Source of the DNA: Owenia fusiformis
Lineage: Eukaryota > Annelida > Polychaeta > Sabellida > Oweniidae
Assembly (NCBI GenBank): GCA_903813345.2
Contig: CAIIXF020000011.1
Span: 6,102,571 to 6,166,570 of the forward strand
Reading direction: 5' to 3'
DNA length: 64,000 nucleotides
Shown in pieces: positions 20,907 through 31,428 of this stretch. The position numbers and the translations under genes were made by a program. Positions within the stretch are counted from its first letter, which is position 1; the number at the start of each line of letters is the position of its first letter. Below the pieces are notes generated by a model. It was given only the letters and a program-made list of their open reading frames with translations, was not told the origin of the DNA and did not search any database.

Positions 20907-21725
20907 ACTGTACTTCTACTTAATTTGGCGCTATTCATTTTGGCGGATGTGCTGTTTCGAATTTGGCGGCAACTTAATTTGGCGGACTTGGTATATTACC
21001 ATTACCCCCATGAATTTGGGGATGTTTTGCCTTTTTCTTAGTTTTGACATTTCGTGATAGCAAAACTCCCTCACAAATGTTAGCTTTTCGAAATCTTGTA
21101 GTTGGACAAAATGATGGACAATTTCAAGACCTAGATATAAATGCTGAATAATTGCCGATATGAAACTTGTTTCAAGTAATCAATCACTCTATTACATTGG
21201 GAAAAGTGTTTTGTAAGAGAAAACAAGAGAATTGGTAAGGAACATGCTGATGTAAGACCTGGTTTTCATCTTCAATTCATCAAAGAATCCAACTAAAAGA
21301 AAATGGTGGACAAAATTTCAAGAGCCAGATATAAATGCAGAAAAGGGGCACATAGAAGCATTGTTTCCAGTAATCAACCTCTTATTACATTGGTAAAAGT
21401 GTTTTGTCAAAGAAAACAAGAGAATAGGTAAGGAAACTGCTGACATAGTCCTGATTTTTACCTTCATCAAGGTATCCAACTACACAATTTGGAATATGGG
21501 CTCAGCTGTGGGTAAGGTTTGCCTTATCAAAAATTCAAAAAAGTCAAAAATTTAAAACAAGCAAACCGAACCCATATTTATGGGGGTAATTACCAAGTAC
21601 TTGTGGTTCTCATTTACATAGTGCTTTTTACTGGGGAATTTGGCGGCTACTTAATTTTGGCTGACTTTAATAATTTAGCGGGTCCGCCAAATCAAAACGG
21701 TCGCCAAATTAAGTAGAAGTACAGT
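20907..21725. mobile_element. Nonautonomous element with 24-bp TIR and AATTTGGCGG subterminal repeats
   Basis: The terminal inverted repeat begins ACTGTACTTCTACTTAATTT and continues GGCG on both ends. Several AATTTGGCGG or TTTGGCGG motifs cluster inside each end like transposase-binding subterminal repeats. The flanks AAGTCAAC and AAGTGAAT match at 6 of 8 positions, a possible decayed 8-bp duplication. The core holds two copies of an about 190-bp direct repeat (21110-21300 and 21301-21485). No transposase. Confidence 0.78.
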
Positions 21726-22050
21726 AAGTGAATCCTAGCGATGAATCCTTCCTCACCATGAAGACTTTTTAAGCCTAGGCCTTTATGGAATTTTTAATTT
21801 GATGAACCTGCTTAACTACGAATAGTACTAGACTTGCGTCAAACCCCTGGAATATCTACTTGTCTCACAAGGGGTTGTAGCTAGACTAAACTACGAAATA
21901 AGGCACATCGACTTTTGAAACAGAATTATTGCTACCGTCTGGTACTGTGAGGGTACTTGTGAGGCTAGTACACAAGTAGTTGAAGGTCCCTTTTAAAAAA
22001 AAACAAGCGTTAGTAAGAGGTAAGAGTCTAGCAGCACCCAGTTGAGGAAA

Positions 22051-23784
22051 ATGCGTGTAGGAAAGAGTGAGTATACGTACAATGAGTTTTTCTTTTTTAA
22101 TTTAAAATAGATTAGTAAAACAGCATCACAAATGATTTGATTCTGGAGTTCACATGAACTTGATTTTTTAGTGACACCCCATCAAGGTATATGAATTTTA
22201 GGACAACTTTTTAGGACATTTTTATAACGTTTTGATCAATGAACAATTACTAGGATCTAATATTTTTTAATATATGAAGCAATAAATGTATATAATATGA
22301 AGCACGGTAACTTACAAATGGACTTCAAAAACTCAACTATCAAACACAAATAATTAAAGATACAGTGGAAAAAGTCAAAAGGTTGGACAGAAATGGCAAT
22401 GCTACGTACTGAGTTGGGGTACATGGGCGACAAATGAAAGACGAAACGACAACTGTCAAGAATCATAATATCATAATCACAATATATTTAACACCTGGAT
22501 TTTCAATACTGAAAATATATATAGATGACCCTGAAGGAATGTCATTGTCTAATTTGGTCAACGTCTAGGAGCAGGTCATCTTTACAATTTTCAAGATTTT
22601 TTCACAGACAAACACTGTTTATTCGCAGACTCGTCTCTATTCCCTCTATCAGTAGCTTTATCAAGAAAAATATTATATAAAGATATGTATTTTCAGATGG
22701 GAGCAATGCGTTTTTTGCTGCGACTATCATAGTAATTTTGATAGGGGTGAGATTCTGGATAAACATAAATGATGGAGGCTTAAAAAGTCAACATGGAGAT
22801 GAGATACAGAAAATTACGAACGAACATGCAATTGAGATCCAAAAGATAACAAACCACCATACAGAGGAGATCCAGAAGATGAAGAAGATGTTAGAAAAAA
22901 TTGTTGATGAAAAAAATATTGATGAGCCAAAGAACAAGAGTTTAGCAATATACCATAAAGAGAAGCACGAACTTCATTTGGAAAATCCTGGTACAAAGGT
23001 CAATACAAGAATAGCATTTCCAGGAATATATAGTATTGATTGCATAGATGTGAATGAGTTTGATTTATTTCTCAAACCACCTTTTCCAGTTTGTTTGCAT
23101 CCCGTTGAAGATGACAAGTTTATATCAGGTTCCATCAAGAATCGTGTCTATCACGAGATACAATCGGTAACAAATGTTCTTCGATTTCTTAAAGACAATC
23201 CAAAGTGGAACTTTATTGATATTGGGTGTAACATCGGTGCCTTTTCTATACCTGTTTTGAAAATGGGTCGTAAGGTTGTTGCCGTCGAGGCTTTGCAGAA
23301 GAACATAATGGTTTTCAAAAAGAGTATACAACTAGGCAACTGGCATGATAACGTTACACTAATTCATAATGCCGTATATGACAAACGAACGACTGTTACA
23401 TTCAAGTTTAAAAAGGAGAATATAGCAGGAACACATATTGTGGAGAACGCTACTGCTAAAAACAGAGTGACTGATGAACTCGTTGAATCAATAATTATTG
23501 ACGACCTTTTACATTATGTTAACTTCAAAGATGCGGTAATGAAAATGGACATTGAAGGTTCTGAACTTTATTCTCTGAAACGATCAAAACAATTCTTTGA
23601 GCAGTTGAATATACATTGTTTATTTATTGAGTTGCAGCAGCAGTGGTACACAAGTGCCATGATTAAGGAGTCACATGCATATCTAGGTAGTATGGGTTAC
23701 AAACCCTATGATCATAAACTTAACTTATTACCACCCGAGTTTAATAATTGGCCAAGAGATATTATTTGGAAACTGCAAGGTTGA
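22051..23784 (+). CDS. FkbM-family methyltransferase, type II membrane protein
   Basis: I predict two exons: 22051-22066 (ATGCGTGTAGGAAAGA|GTGAGT) and 22697-23784 (acceptor TTTTCAG|AT), joined in phase 1 to give 367 residues. The first exon is inferred from its start codon, donor and matching phase. The large exon has no ATG ahead of the membrane segment. Residues about 10-26 (AFFAATIIVILIGVRFW) are a single membrane anchor after a short basic cytoplasmic tail, so the catalytic part faces the Golgi/ER lumen or outside. Three EIQK heptad-like repeats form a short coiled-coil stem. The SAM-binding core starts with FIDIGCNIGAF (motif I at 180-186), then VVAVEAL and MDIEGSE, as in FkbM methyltransferases, which methylate sugars or other small acceptors. 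The acceptor here is unknown. The gene ends 33 bp before a TTAA-flanked MITE, so its 3' UTR is short or runs into it. Confidence 0.88.
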
Positions 23785-23821
23785 TGAAATCATTAGGGTA
23801 AAAAAACAAATATACGCTTAA

Positions 23822-24298
23822 AGGCCCACTATACTTAATTCAGAAGAATAAAAGAATCATTGAAACATGTTACTCACACACTCACTCAAATATGACACAA
23901 AGTTTTATTTGCTTTAATATTTAACAAGAAAAAAATAACTCACATAGAAAAAAGCATTTGAAGTTCAGAGATCATTAGAAGTGCCATGCACATGTTAAAT
24001 AAAGTGCATGTTTTAAATTGCTCTTGGTTTAGAAGATGGCGACACTTCTATAAAAATGAATGTATCATGTAATACAAACAACTTCGCCATCTTTCAATGA
24101 CATTGATATAAACTTGATATATGAAAATTGACAGAACGAAATTATTGTAAGCGTTGTTGTGGTCCGTTTGAACTGTTGATGGTGTCAACTGAAAGATGAA
24201 TTTCTTACAAATAAGTATAAATACATTGGACATACTATGAAATCCAAATGTAAGTCTTTATTTTCCTAAAAAACGTTCAAAATACGCAAAGTGGGCCT
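23822..24298 (+). mobile_element. TTAA-type MITE (piggyBac-like), copy 2
   Basis: The 477 bp have ends AGGCCCACT and AGTGGGCCT, flanked by exact TTAA on both sides (23818-23821 and 24299-24302). It is the reverse-oriented relative of copy 1 at 2983-3472. No coding capacity. It lies immediately 3' of the methyltransferase stop codon and may supply its 3' end. Confidence 0.85.
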
Positions 24299-24344
24299 TT
24301 AAAGAATATAACCAAGAGGGACCAGGTTTTTTCAAAGGCCGACG

Positions 24345-25165
24345 CATTCAAGAAAATATACGATTAATTATTGACAGTATGGAACACTTGGAAATACATA
24401 ACACTTGGGAAAAAATCACACTCATTGACGTTGAAAAATCGTTTGATGCCATCGCATGGGACTTCATACAAAAAACTCTCGGGTGTTTCTACTTCGGGGC
24501 AGATATACGATGTAAGTGGGTCCATGCATTCTTCAAAAATGCAGTCAGCACATTGATAAATAATGGTCACACATGCGAATACGTCCAAGTTTCAAGAGGA
24601 GTATGTCAAGTAGGCCCACTGAGCCCTTACCTATTCATACTATGCGCCGACGAAACATAAGCAGAGGCAGTACGACAAGACGTCCAAATACAAGGTATCA
24701 AAGCGGATGACACAGGAATAAAATATCACAATACGCTGATGACACTTCACTGTTACTTAGGTCAACAGAATCAGTGGAAACTCAATAAATTGATTCCAAA
24801 AATGTGGAGGCATTTCAGGTTTAAAAACAAATAACTACAACAAGCAGAACAAACATGTAGAGAGTTGAATACTTTTACAACAGTTAGTTAATTGGAATCA
24901 CTATACTTTTATCAAATAGACAACTCATTGCAGACCTCAATTATCCAAAAACTAAAAGAGAAATAAAGACAAACCGTGAAACTAATGAACTGCTATGGAG
25001 CCACAAAAACGTGTTCACTTTATGTATGTGTTCATTACAGAGAGGAGATTTTATACACGAGTCAATGAAAATGTGATCCATCTCAAATCGTACAAAGAAA
25101 ACTTAAACATCAAATGGATCGCAAAATATAAACGGAAGCTGATAATAAATTGGCTGAAGTAAGTT
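24345..25165 (+). pseudogene. Decayed LINE reverse-transcriptase fragment
   Basis: An open stretch (24379-24660) encodes ITLIDVEKSFDAIAWDFIQK, then YVQVSRGVCQVGPLSPYLFI. These are the A and B blocks of a non-LTR reverse transcriptase, with a Gly-Asp replaced by Val-Gly next to the LSPYLF block. After the stop at 24658, shorter matches continue in shifting frames to about 25165 (YADD-like and IKWIAKYK-type segments). It differs from the LINE at 10-12 kb (SRGVxQ.xPLSPYLF rather than GVPQGSILGP), so it comes from another clade. Confidence 0.75.
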
Positions 25166-25174
25166 ATAGAATAT

Positions 25175-25469
25175 TAGTGGCGTAGCGTCATATACGCATA
25201 AAACGCCATAGCGTACTCTCAAAATTTAGAGATAAGTGGATTTTTAATATTGAAATGACCCACGTTTGATATCCTAAAGTTATGGCCTAACATTTTATTA
25301 ATCCATTTTTTTCGGAGTCGAAATTTCGTATTTTAAAACGCCCCAGAACGCTTCACATGCAATTTATTTTCAAATTTTCTTGGGGGAAAGAACCCCCCCT
25401 CAAAGCTCGTTCGCTTCGCTCACTCGTGGCGTACACTCATAAAATAAAAATACCCACGCTACGCCACTG
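25175..25469. mobile_element. hAT-like MITE, 5-bp TSD AATAT
   Basis: The ends are TAGTGGCGTAGCGT and ACGCTACGCCACTG, flanked by exact AATAT copies (25170-25174 and 25470-25474). The 295 bp have no gene. A CTCGTTCGCTTCGCTCACTC motif near the right end resembles the loop of the hairpin at 59320-59454. Confidence 0.83.
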
Positions 25470-25474
25470 AATAT

Positions 25475-26213
25475 ATACCAGAAAAGTACATTATTATGAT
25501 TGAACAGTTAGACCCCGCGGGGTCATGCAAAGATTTGGAAATAACATCTTTGTGGGATGGTTCAGCACACAGTGCACCGAGTCCAATGCTTAAATCATTA
25601 AACTAAATGGTGAGAATTTGTGCAAACAAAGATGGTACGCAATATGTCTGTCATCGCTAAAGCTCTACAGGGTTTCCCTCCTCTTAAATTGAATAGAGCA
25701 ATCGAGATAATATGGAACAACTAACAAATCAAGATTAACTGGAAACCAATATTCCCTATACTTACATGGTGTAATAGTCACCGGTCTTCACCTAGTTACA
25801 CTGACGATACGTCAAACCTATACACAGGTTTTACTGTATTCATGAATCTACATCCGAAGAGAAATTCAGTACATTCCACCTGAAACATGTGATGTGATTG
25901 TTGCAGTAAGTATGTGGCTGTCATTAGTTGAAGGAGGTTTCGAGGAGGTTACATTGATCTTGTGGTATAAAAAGTGGTCAACAAAGCATCAAAAATACAA
26001 AATTGAACTAAAACCAGTGTATATTAGGGAAAAAACTCACATATGGTTTGGCTACATGACCATGCAAAAATGTCTGAAAATATTGACTGGTTTATTTGTA
26101 CAGTTGATATACTTTTGGGTTTATTTTTGAGACACCTTGTACAGGGCGTATCAAAAAAACGCAACAAGTAGTTATCTCGTAAAATCACAAAACTAGTGAT
26201 GACTACATCAATT
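25475..26213. other. Spacer, no gene seen
   Basis: A short plus-strand frame at 25894-26130 has no recognisable motif. Low-level similarity to the preceding LINE fragment is possible up to about 25860. Otherwise there is nothing to support. Confidence 0.4.
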
Positions 26214-27022
26214 TCATTCAATGTACCATAAAGCCATGTCTCCCCTCTTTGTAATGATATGTCATTTGCTCACATGTGGTAATGGTTGGGTGAGAATGTG
26301 GGTCAAAATCGGCTTTGGGCCAAGTTTTAGATACTAAAAAAATCAGTGCAAGAGCTAAGTGCCAATGGAAGTTCCCTTGACTTGAATTGTTGCGACTTTT
26401 TCTTTTGGAACTATCTCAGGAGCATCTGTGCTCACAATTCCTCCACCAGATATTGCAAAACCTCGAGAAAGAACTGCCCATGGGCTACTTTTCTCTGCTT
26501 TAACCCTCAGACTCGGGGCTGAACCATACATGACGTGGACAGATGAGCGCATCTTTATGTGCAAGGGAGTGGTGGCAATTTGGAGGGGTATAGGATGTAT
26601 TCTTGCAAAAGTATGAGTATGAACACTTTACTGTCTATGTCACACCTGTCACTCATTCTTCCAATAGCCCCTCTGCCCATTGTGCTGACTTTTGCAATGT
26701 TTAAAACTTGGATCCGAGCTGAATTATGAATGATTATTCGGCCAGAGATGACTCCCTGTGAATGAATGATATTCCATTGCAAAGAGGAGTAATTTGGCTT
26801 TTTGGTACATTGAATGGAGAGGATGCAGTCAGCATTGGTTTTATGGTTTTTTTTCAATATTGCATCGGGCTCCATACACTGACTTTTGCGATGTCTATAA
26901 CTTGGTCCCAAGCTAATTTTGGCCCACTTTGCAAATGGAATGATAGCACGCCCAACCATGACCAAATATCAATGAATGATATATCATTGTAAAGAGGAGA
27001 CACATAGCTTTGTTTGGTACGC
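26214..27022. repeat. Modular repeat: one inverted and two direct copies of a 130-140-bp module
   Basis: One module holds AATGAATGATAT, CATTG, AAAGAGGAG, then TTTGGTAC. It occurs in minus orientation relative to the first copy: copy at 26214-26340 (GTACCATAAAGCC ... CTTTGGGCCAAGTTTTAGAT) and reversed copies at 26690-26815 and 26880-27022 (GACTTTTGCGATG ... TTGTTTGGTAC). A GGGCGTATCAAAAAAACGC block lies just left. Several overlapping frames exist, one being 26564-26355 on the minus strand (SSPWAVLSRGFAISGGGIVS), which may be a fragment of a captured gene. Confidence 0.65.
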
Positions 27023-27208
27023 ACGGTATATGTCACAATTTATTTACCATCTACCCTTCCCTTGATTCGTAAATAGACAAAAGACAATCATTGGAGATGT
27101 ATCAGAATTTACGCCAATTTAAGCATCTGTTGATCTGGGTGACCATTCAAGAGTATCAAAGGCAAAAATCATAAAGACAATATTTATGATCTAATGTAGT
27201 ACACTCTT

Positions 27209-27298
27209 GTATTCCATACCTACTAAGGTTCTAGATAAATAAAGAGCGAGATATTGATATATAAGAATACACCTAGAACCTTACTAGGTATGGAATAC
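27209..27298. repeat. Hairpin with 26-bp arms
   Basis: GTATTCCATACCTACTAAGG plus TTCTAG (27209-27234) pairs with 27273-27298 with one mismatch around a 38-base loop. It lies ten bases from a longer hairpin element at 27308-27445. Confidence 0.85.
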
Positions 27299-27307
27299 AT
27301 TACACCT

Positions 27308-27445
27308 GTTATGTACAGTCGGTTTTGGATACAGGGTTTATCCCAAAGGAAATATGTGTATATCTCGAGGGACCGCAGGGACCGAGGGATATACACATAT
27401 TTCCCTTGGGATAAACCCTGTATCCAAAACCTCCCAGTACATAAC
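27308..27445. repeat. GGTTTTGGATACAGGG hairpin element, copy B
   Basis: Arms of about 45 bp run from GGTTTTGGATACAGGGTTTA inward to TATGTGTATATC and are complementary with one or two bulges. The apex is GAGGGACCGCAGGGACCGAG. The flanks GTTATGTAC and GTACATAAC are themselves inverted. It shares outer arm and apex with copies at 58738-58876 and 60059-60201 but has its own inner stem. Confidence 0.85.
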
Positions 27446-28149
27446 CCTTATTTATACAGTGTATATACTATGCCCCGGATACAGTCTCGTTTCGTTCGGT
27501 GCATATTGTAATCATGAGACCTTATAGGGGTATTGAAAGTACTGAAAATATAGCTGAGCAAAAAGAACAAATGACAGAGGGTATTTACAAGGATAACAAT
27601 CGGATAAAATCAACACGGTTTACAAAATCAAATATTTATTTACAACATGTAAAAATACATGCCTAAGGTAAGCCACAAACAATAAGAGATTGGAAATGCT
27701 AATAACGAGATCCAACCCCGGAGCGCCAGAGGGCCATGCCACGCTCTAACTTCCGTTATCGTAATACATCTAACATCGAGTATTTGATCCCAAACTACTA
27801 CTATAGTGATAAAGACAAAGGCGTACCTCGTTGTTCTATACCTAATATACTTCCGTATATCAAACCTAGTACCAATATCCAATACTCAACAAAGCATGGT
27901 CCAAAATCCAAACATCAAACAAGAAGCCACAATCACACAGTCTTCATCGTATCCTGCCCTCTAGTCAACTGACTCAGCCTTGTACAACTCACACTTAAAA
28001 GTCAACTATACCAAAACCAGATTAACCAATAAGAACTCTCTATTTCAAATATTGTCATACGACAGACTAAAGTGTACTGTATGTATGTATATATTTATTG
28101 CCCTTTATATAAAGGAGATACATGTATACAAATTATGTAAATGTTAAAT

Positions 28150-28400
28150 TGAAAATAATCACTATTTACAAACAAACAATATTGCTGTTGTTTTGACTGA
28201 CGACGACGCCTAGCTACCGCGTAGACGCACGCCGCCGACCAAGATTGGCCTAGCACCTAATTGTAACGCAATTATAAAAAATGACTATATTTTACAAACA
28301 TTCATTGTTTTGTTGTTGTTTTTTGTACTGACGACGACGCCTAGCTACCGCGTAGACGCACGCCGTAGGCCTAGATAGACCTGTTACCTAACACTCTTGA
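28150..28400. repeat. GC-rich duplicated block, about 133-bp period
   Basis: ACTGACGACGACGCCTAGCT and then ACCGCGTAGACGCACGCCG occurs at about 28196 and again at about 28329 with AT-rich sequence between. It stands out by CpG content from the surrounding AT-rich DNA. No gene. Confidence 0.75.
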
Positions 28401-28546
28401 GATTAATAAAAATGACATTATGGATCTGCGTTTTCTATAAAAATTAAAAGGAGGACATAGCGTATCATCGTACCTTCCCCAAGGTCGGTACTGCAGTACT
28501 GTATGAAAGTATGAGATGCTTTCAATATCTTGTAAGATATTATATC

Positions 28547-28762
28547 CACTCTACTATACCTTGCATTTGGTGTTCATGAGCAACCCATTTGGCTTATTAG
28601 TAATGATTATGTATTTGTTTTATTTGCCTGTTCCTTATTAATGGTTTATCAGTTGAATGTTAGAAGTTACAAAGGCACTTTCAAAAATATACTAAACAAT
28701 ACGTGTGCAATTAGACAAACAAAGTATCTTATGCATTTCTAGGTGTTAGGTATAGTAGAGTG
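28547..28762. repeat. 216-bp segment bounded by inverted CACTCTACTATACC
   Basis: The 14-bp perfect inverted ends at 28547-28560 and 28749-28762 bracket AT-rich noncoding DNA. TATC flanks both sides. This is possibly a small MITE, with weak support. Confidence 0.45.
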
Positions 28763-28935
28763 TATCTAGTTTTCAGCGACAGATATCAATCTAAATTCTA
28801 TACCTTGTTCCAATAACAGGTCTCTATAATGCTGTTCTACATGTATTTACACGCCATTAGCATTGTTTGGAAGTTAAAAACATGAAAAGCCTTATCAAGC
28901 AACCGTTACAATATACATGTACTACGTCCCGGGCA

Positions 28936-30111
28936 TTAAATAAACTCTTTCTCAACGAGAAAAACGCTACCACTAGCTGATAATGCCCCTCTCTTATAGT
29001 TCCCATGGCAATTAGCACATGATAGGGTATTGATAACATTTGCTCGATTATACAAAACAACAACGGTGAGAAGAGAAAGCAGAACAAGTACAACACCGAC
29101 CGGGACAACAACTAACTCATTCGAGGGCGTCATTTCAGGTCTACACTGAAGCTGGTCCAAAGTGAGGCTCAATATTGTTTTGTTAATGTTTGACGTCGGA
29201 TAGCCATGCACACATTTCAGCTTATTCTTTTCCAAAACAATGTCGGTCAACTGTAGCCATTTGTGGAATTCCTTCATCTTACAGTCACAGTTAAATGGAT
29301 TGTATTCCATACCAACATGTAGGCTCTTACCTAATGTAACTTGACTCGAGTGAACAGTATCCAGCATTTCTCTCAGTTCTTTGTGTATGGAGGCAAACTG
29401 ATTGTTTTCAATATGGAGGAACTCAAGTGACTGAAAACAGCGCACTTTAAAATCAGCCAGTTTGTTATTCTTAAGATGGAGGAGGTTTAAAGAACGCAAG
29501 GTGCAGAGGCTCTGCATGAATTCATCATCCAGTTCATAGAGTTCGTTATTATCCAAGTCAAGCTCCTGCAATTCTGATAAGTCACTGTTGTAGAATATAT
29601 CCATTAACTTCATAAGGTGATATTTCGAATCAACCAAATCCATGAAGGCGTCACTGAGGTCTAAGCGCTCCAGAAGGTTCAAATTTGAGAAAACACGGAC
29701 ATGATTCTCATTACGCCAGTCATTTTTCTCGAGGATGAGCACCTTCAAATTGGGCATACAATGAAATGCCTGGTCAGAAATTGTTTTAATATGGTTCTGA
29801 GATAAATCCAGGACACTTAAGTGTTTCAGTTGTCGATTCCCACTTCCCGTACATTCACCAACAATGTTATCGGGGAGATGGGAGATATTGTTCCCAGTGA
29901 AGATAACATCTGTGGTGGTAAGGGGAATATACTGCAGCGGAAATGTGTTCGTATAACCAGTGTCAATGCAATGTGTAACAAGATTATCACACTGCTGGCA
30001 TTTCCGAAGATTTCCAAGACATTTTAGACCATTGGTTTTATGCATCAATGTTAGTAGTAACATGCTGAACATGCAGACATACATGATGCTGTGGCAGTAC
30101 ATTTCCATCAT
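28936..30111 (-). CDS. LRR type I membrane protein (single exon)
   Basis: The ATG at 30111 opens 391 residues in one uninterrupted exon; one or two nearby Met codons could also serve. Residues about 1-29 are a signal peptide (MFSMLLLTLMHK core), followed by a Cys-rich N-cap with CLGNLRKCQQC. LRR segments have the typical LxxLxLxxNxI pattern (HLSVLDLSQNHIKTIS, LQELDLDNNELYEL, LNLLHLKNNKL). Residues about 271-323 are an LRR C-terminal cap (NPFNCDC ... KCVHG ... LQC). A membrane segment lies at about 333-354 (VVVPVGVVLVLLSLLTVVV), and then a tail of about 37 residues with CANCHGNYKRG. There is no TIR domain, so it is not a Toll receptor. It is probably a cell-surface adhesion or recognition protein, ligand unknown. 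It lies head-to-head with the WAVE-homology gene, 2.4 kb apart. Confidence 0.9.
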   Translation of the reverse strand: MMEMYCHSIMYVCMFSMLLLTLMHKTNGLKCLGNLRKCQQCDNLVTHCIDTGYTNTFPLQYIPLTTTDVIFTGNNISHLPDNIVGECTGSGNRQLKHLSVLDLSQNHIKTISDQAFHCMPNLKVLILEKNDWRNENHVRVFSNLNLLERLDLSDAFMDLVDSKYHLMKLMDIFYNSDLSELQELDLDNNELYELDDEFMQSLCTLRSLNLLHLKNNKLADFKVRCFQSLEFLHIENNQFASIHKELREMLDTVHSSQVTLGKSLHVGMEYNPFNCDCKMKEFHKWLQLTDIVLEKNKLKCVHGYPTSNINKTILSLTLDQLQCRPEMTPSNELVVVPVGVVLVLLSLLTVVVLYNRANVINTLSCANCHGNYKRGALSASGSVFLVEKEFI

Positions 30112-31294
30112 GTTATACAATCTTAGATTCTTGTTTCGATCCGGTTTTCAGAGCTGCACAAAGTGGAATGTGGCGTACATCTACACTAGTATGTATTTCT
30201 CTCGATATGCTATCAGAGTTACAGAGGTAAAGGATGCGCAACTAACGGATGAAAGCTTCTCCCATCCAATATAATCCTTTTAATTTTAGTTTTGAGCCTT
30301 TTCAGTGTGGGCCTCCTTCTTATTTGATTTTGAACTTTTCTGCGGAGTCCAACATTAAACACAACATTCATATCACGTTATGTGTAAACAATGCAATGAA
30401 AAGAACCTCAAAACAAACTCCTTGTATCAAGCATTCAATAATGACCAGAGGACATGACGACCTGTTTAGTGAAATCATATTGGAATAGAGAAGTTAACAG
30501 ATGCATACCTTCTCAGTCAACAGACTTTACTTATCCTTTCACAAAGTTTTATACACAAGTATGTATGTTGTATTGAACCTCGAACATACCAACCATGCAA
30601 CAGTACTACAAAATACAATATTATAATCGTGAAATGAAGATAATCCATTTTTTCGAAAATCGTTTGTGCCTCCGAGAACTGCATGTTATCATTTTGTATT
30701 TACGTAAGGCAGCAGACATCTTAAAACCAAAAACATGTGACAAACATTGATCCAAAATATTGAATTCATTAGGGAAAGTATTTCGAACACTTCAAGAATC
30801 TACACGAACTTCATTAGTCTCAAATATGTCGCGTTGTGGTGACTACAATGACACAATAATGAATTAAAAATCTGATCTCCGACTGAAATAAAACCGAATG
30901 TTTATAGACAACGAAAATTTATAGATTCAAAGGTAAAATGTTACCTATTTAAGAAATATGAACCGAACAGCAGGGGTAATATTGTCGAATACACCCCGCA
31001 AGGCTGGGCACAAACGTTTTCTGTATTAATTAGGACTCTATCTATCTGGAAATCCAGTGGTGTTGAGTAATTAAACCAAATCAACTTCATCTATACATTT
31101 CTCACTTTTTAGACATATCAAGATGATCCCTTTAGCTTGTCAAACTTTTCGCAGTAGAATTTGCTGTATGAAGAATAAATATATGAAAAAATCATGAAAT
31201 TAATGCCGGTCATTGCTGCCTTAGTTTAAATAAGTTGCAATACGTAATTTAAAAAAAGTAATCGAAAATAATTAAAATTTGATCGGAGAGAGGA

Positions 31295-31335
31295 TGTCTC
31301 TTTTAAGAAGCGAAGTCGAACGAATGTAAAGAGTA
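31295..31335 (-). repeat. Solitary left end of the TACCCT MITE family
   Basis: Reverse strand TACTCTTTACATTCGTTCGA then CTTCGCTTCTTAAAAGAGA matches the left end of the copies at 44455 and 54959. The rest of the element is absent. Further short matches to the TTCTTAAAAGAGAGCTT core occur near 36793 and 56700. Confidence 0.6.
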
Positions 31336-31390
31336 ACTCGTAATACATTTTGGGAGGCGATCCAAATGAAATTAATTGCATTGATATAAT

Positions 31391-31428
31391 CATGGGCTTT
31401 CAATTAGAGTTGAAAGTTGAAAGCCCAT
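31391..31428. repeat. Short hairpin (GGGCTTTCAA family), second copy
   Basis: ATGGGCTTTCAA and TTGAAAGCCCAT enclose TTAGAGTTGAAAG. It is the same family as the intron hairpin at 4038-4083. Confidence 0.72.

Noticed and set aside
26355-26564. Minus-strand frame SSPWAVLSRGFAISGGGIVS as a gene
   Set aside because: The codon pattern is protein-like, but there are no splice sites or start context and it lies inside the modular repeat. Mentioned only as part of that repeat.
28857-29111. Minus-strand frame overlapping the LRR gene end
   Set aside because: It is a shadow of the LRR coding frame. The LRR frame has signal peptide, caps and membrane segment.
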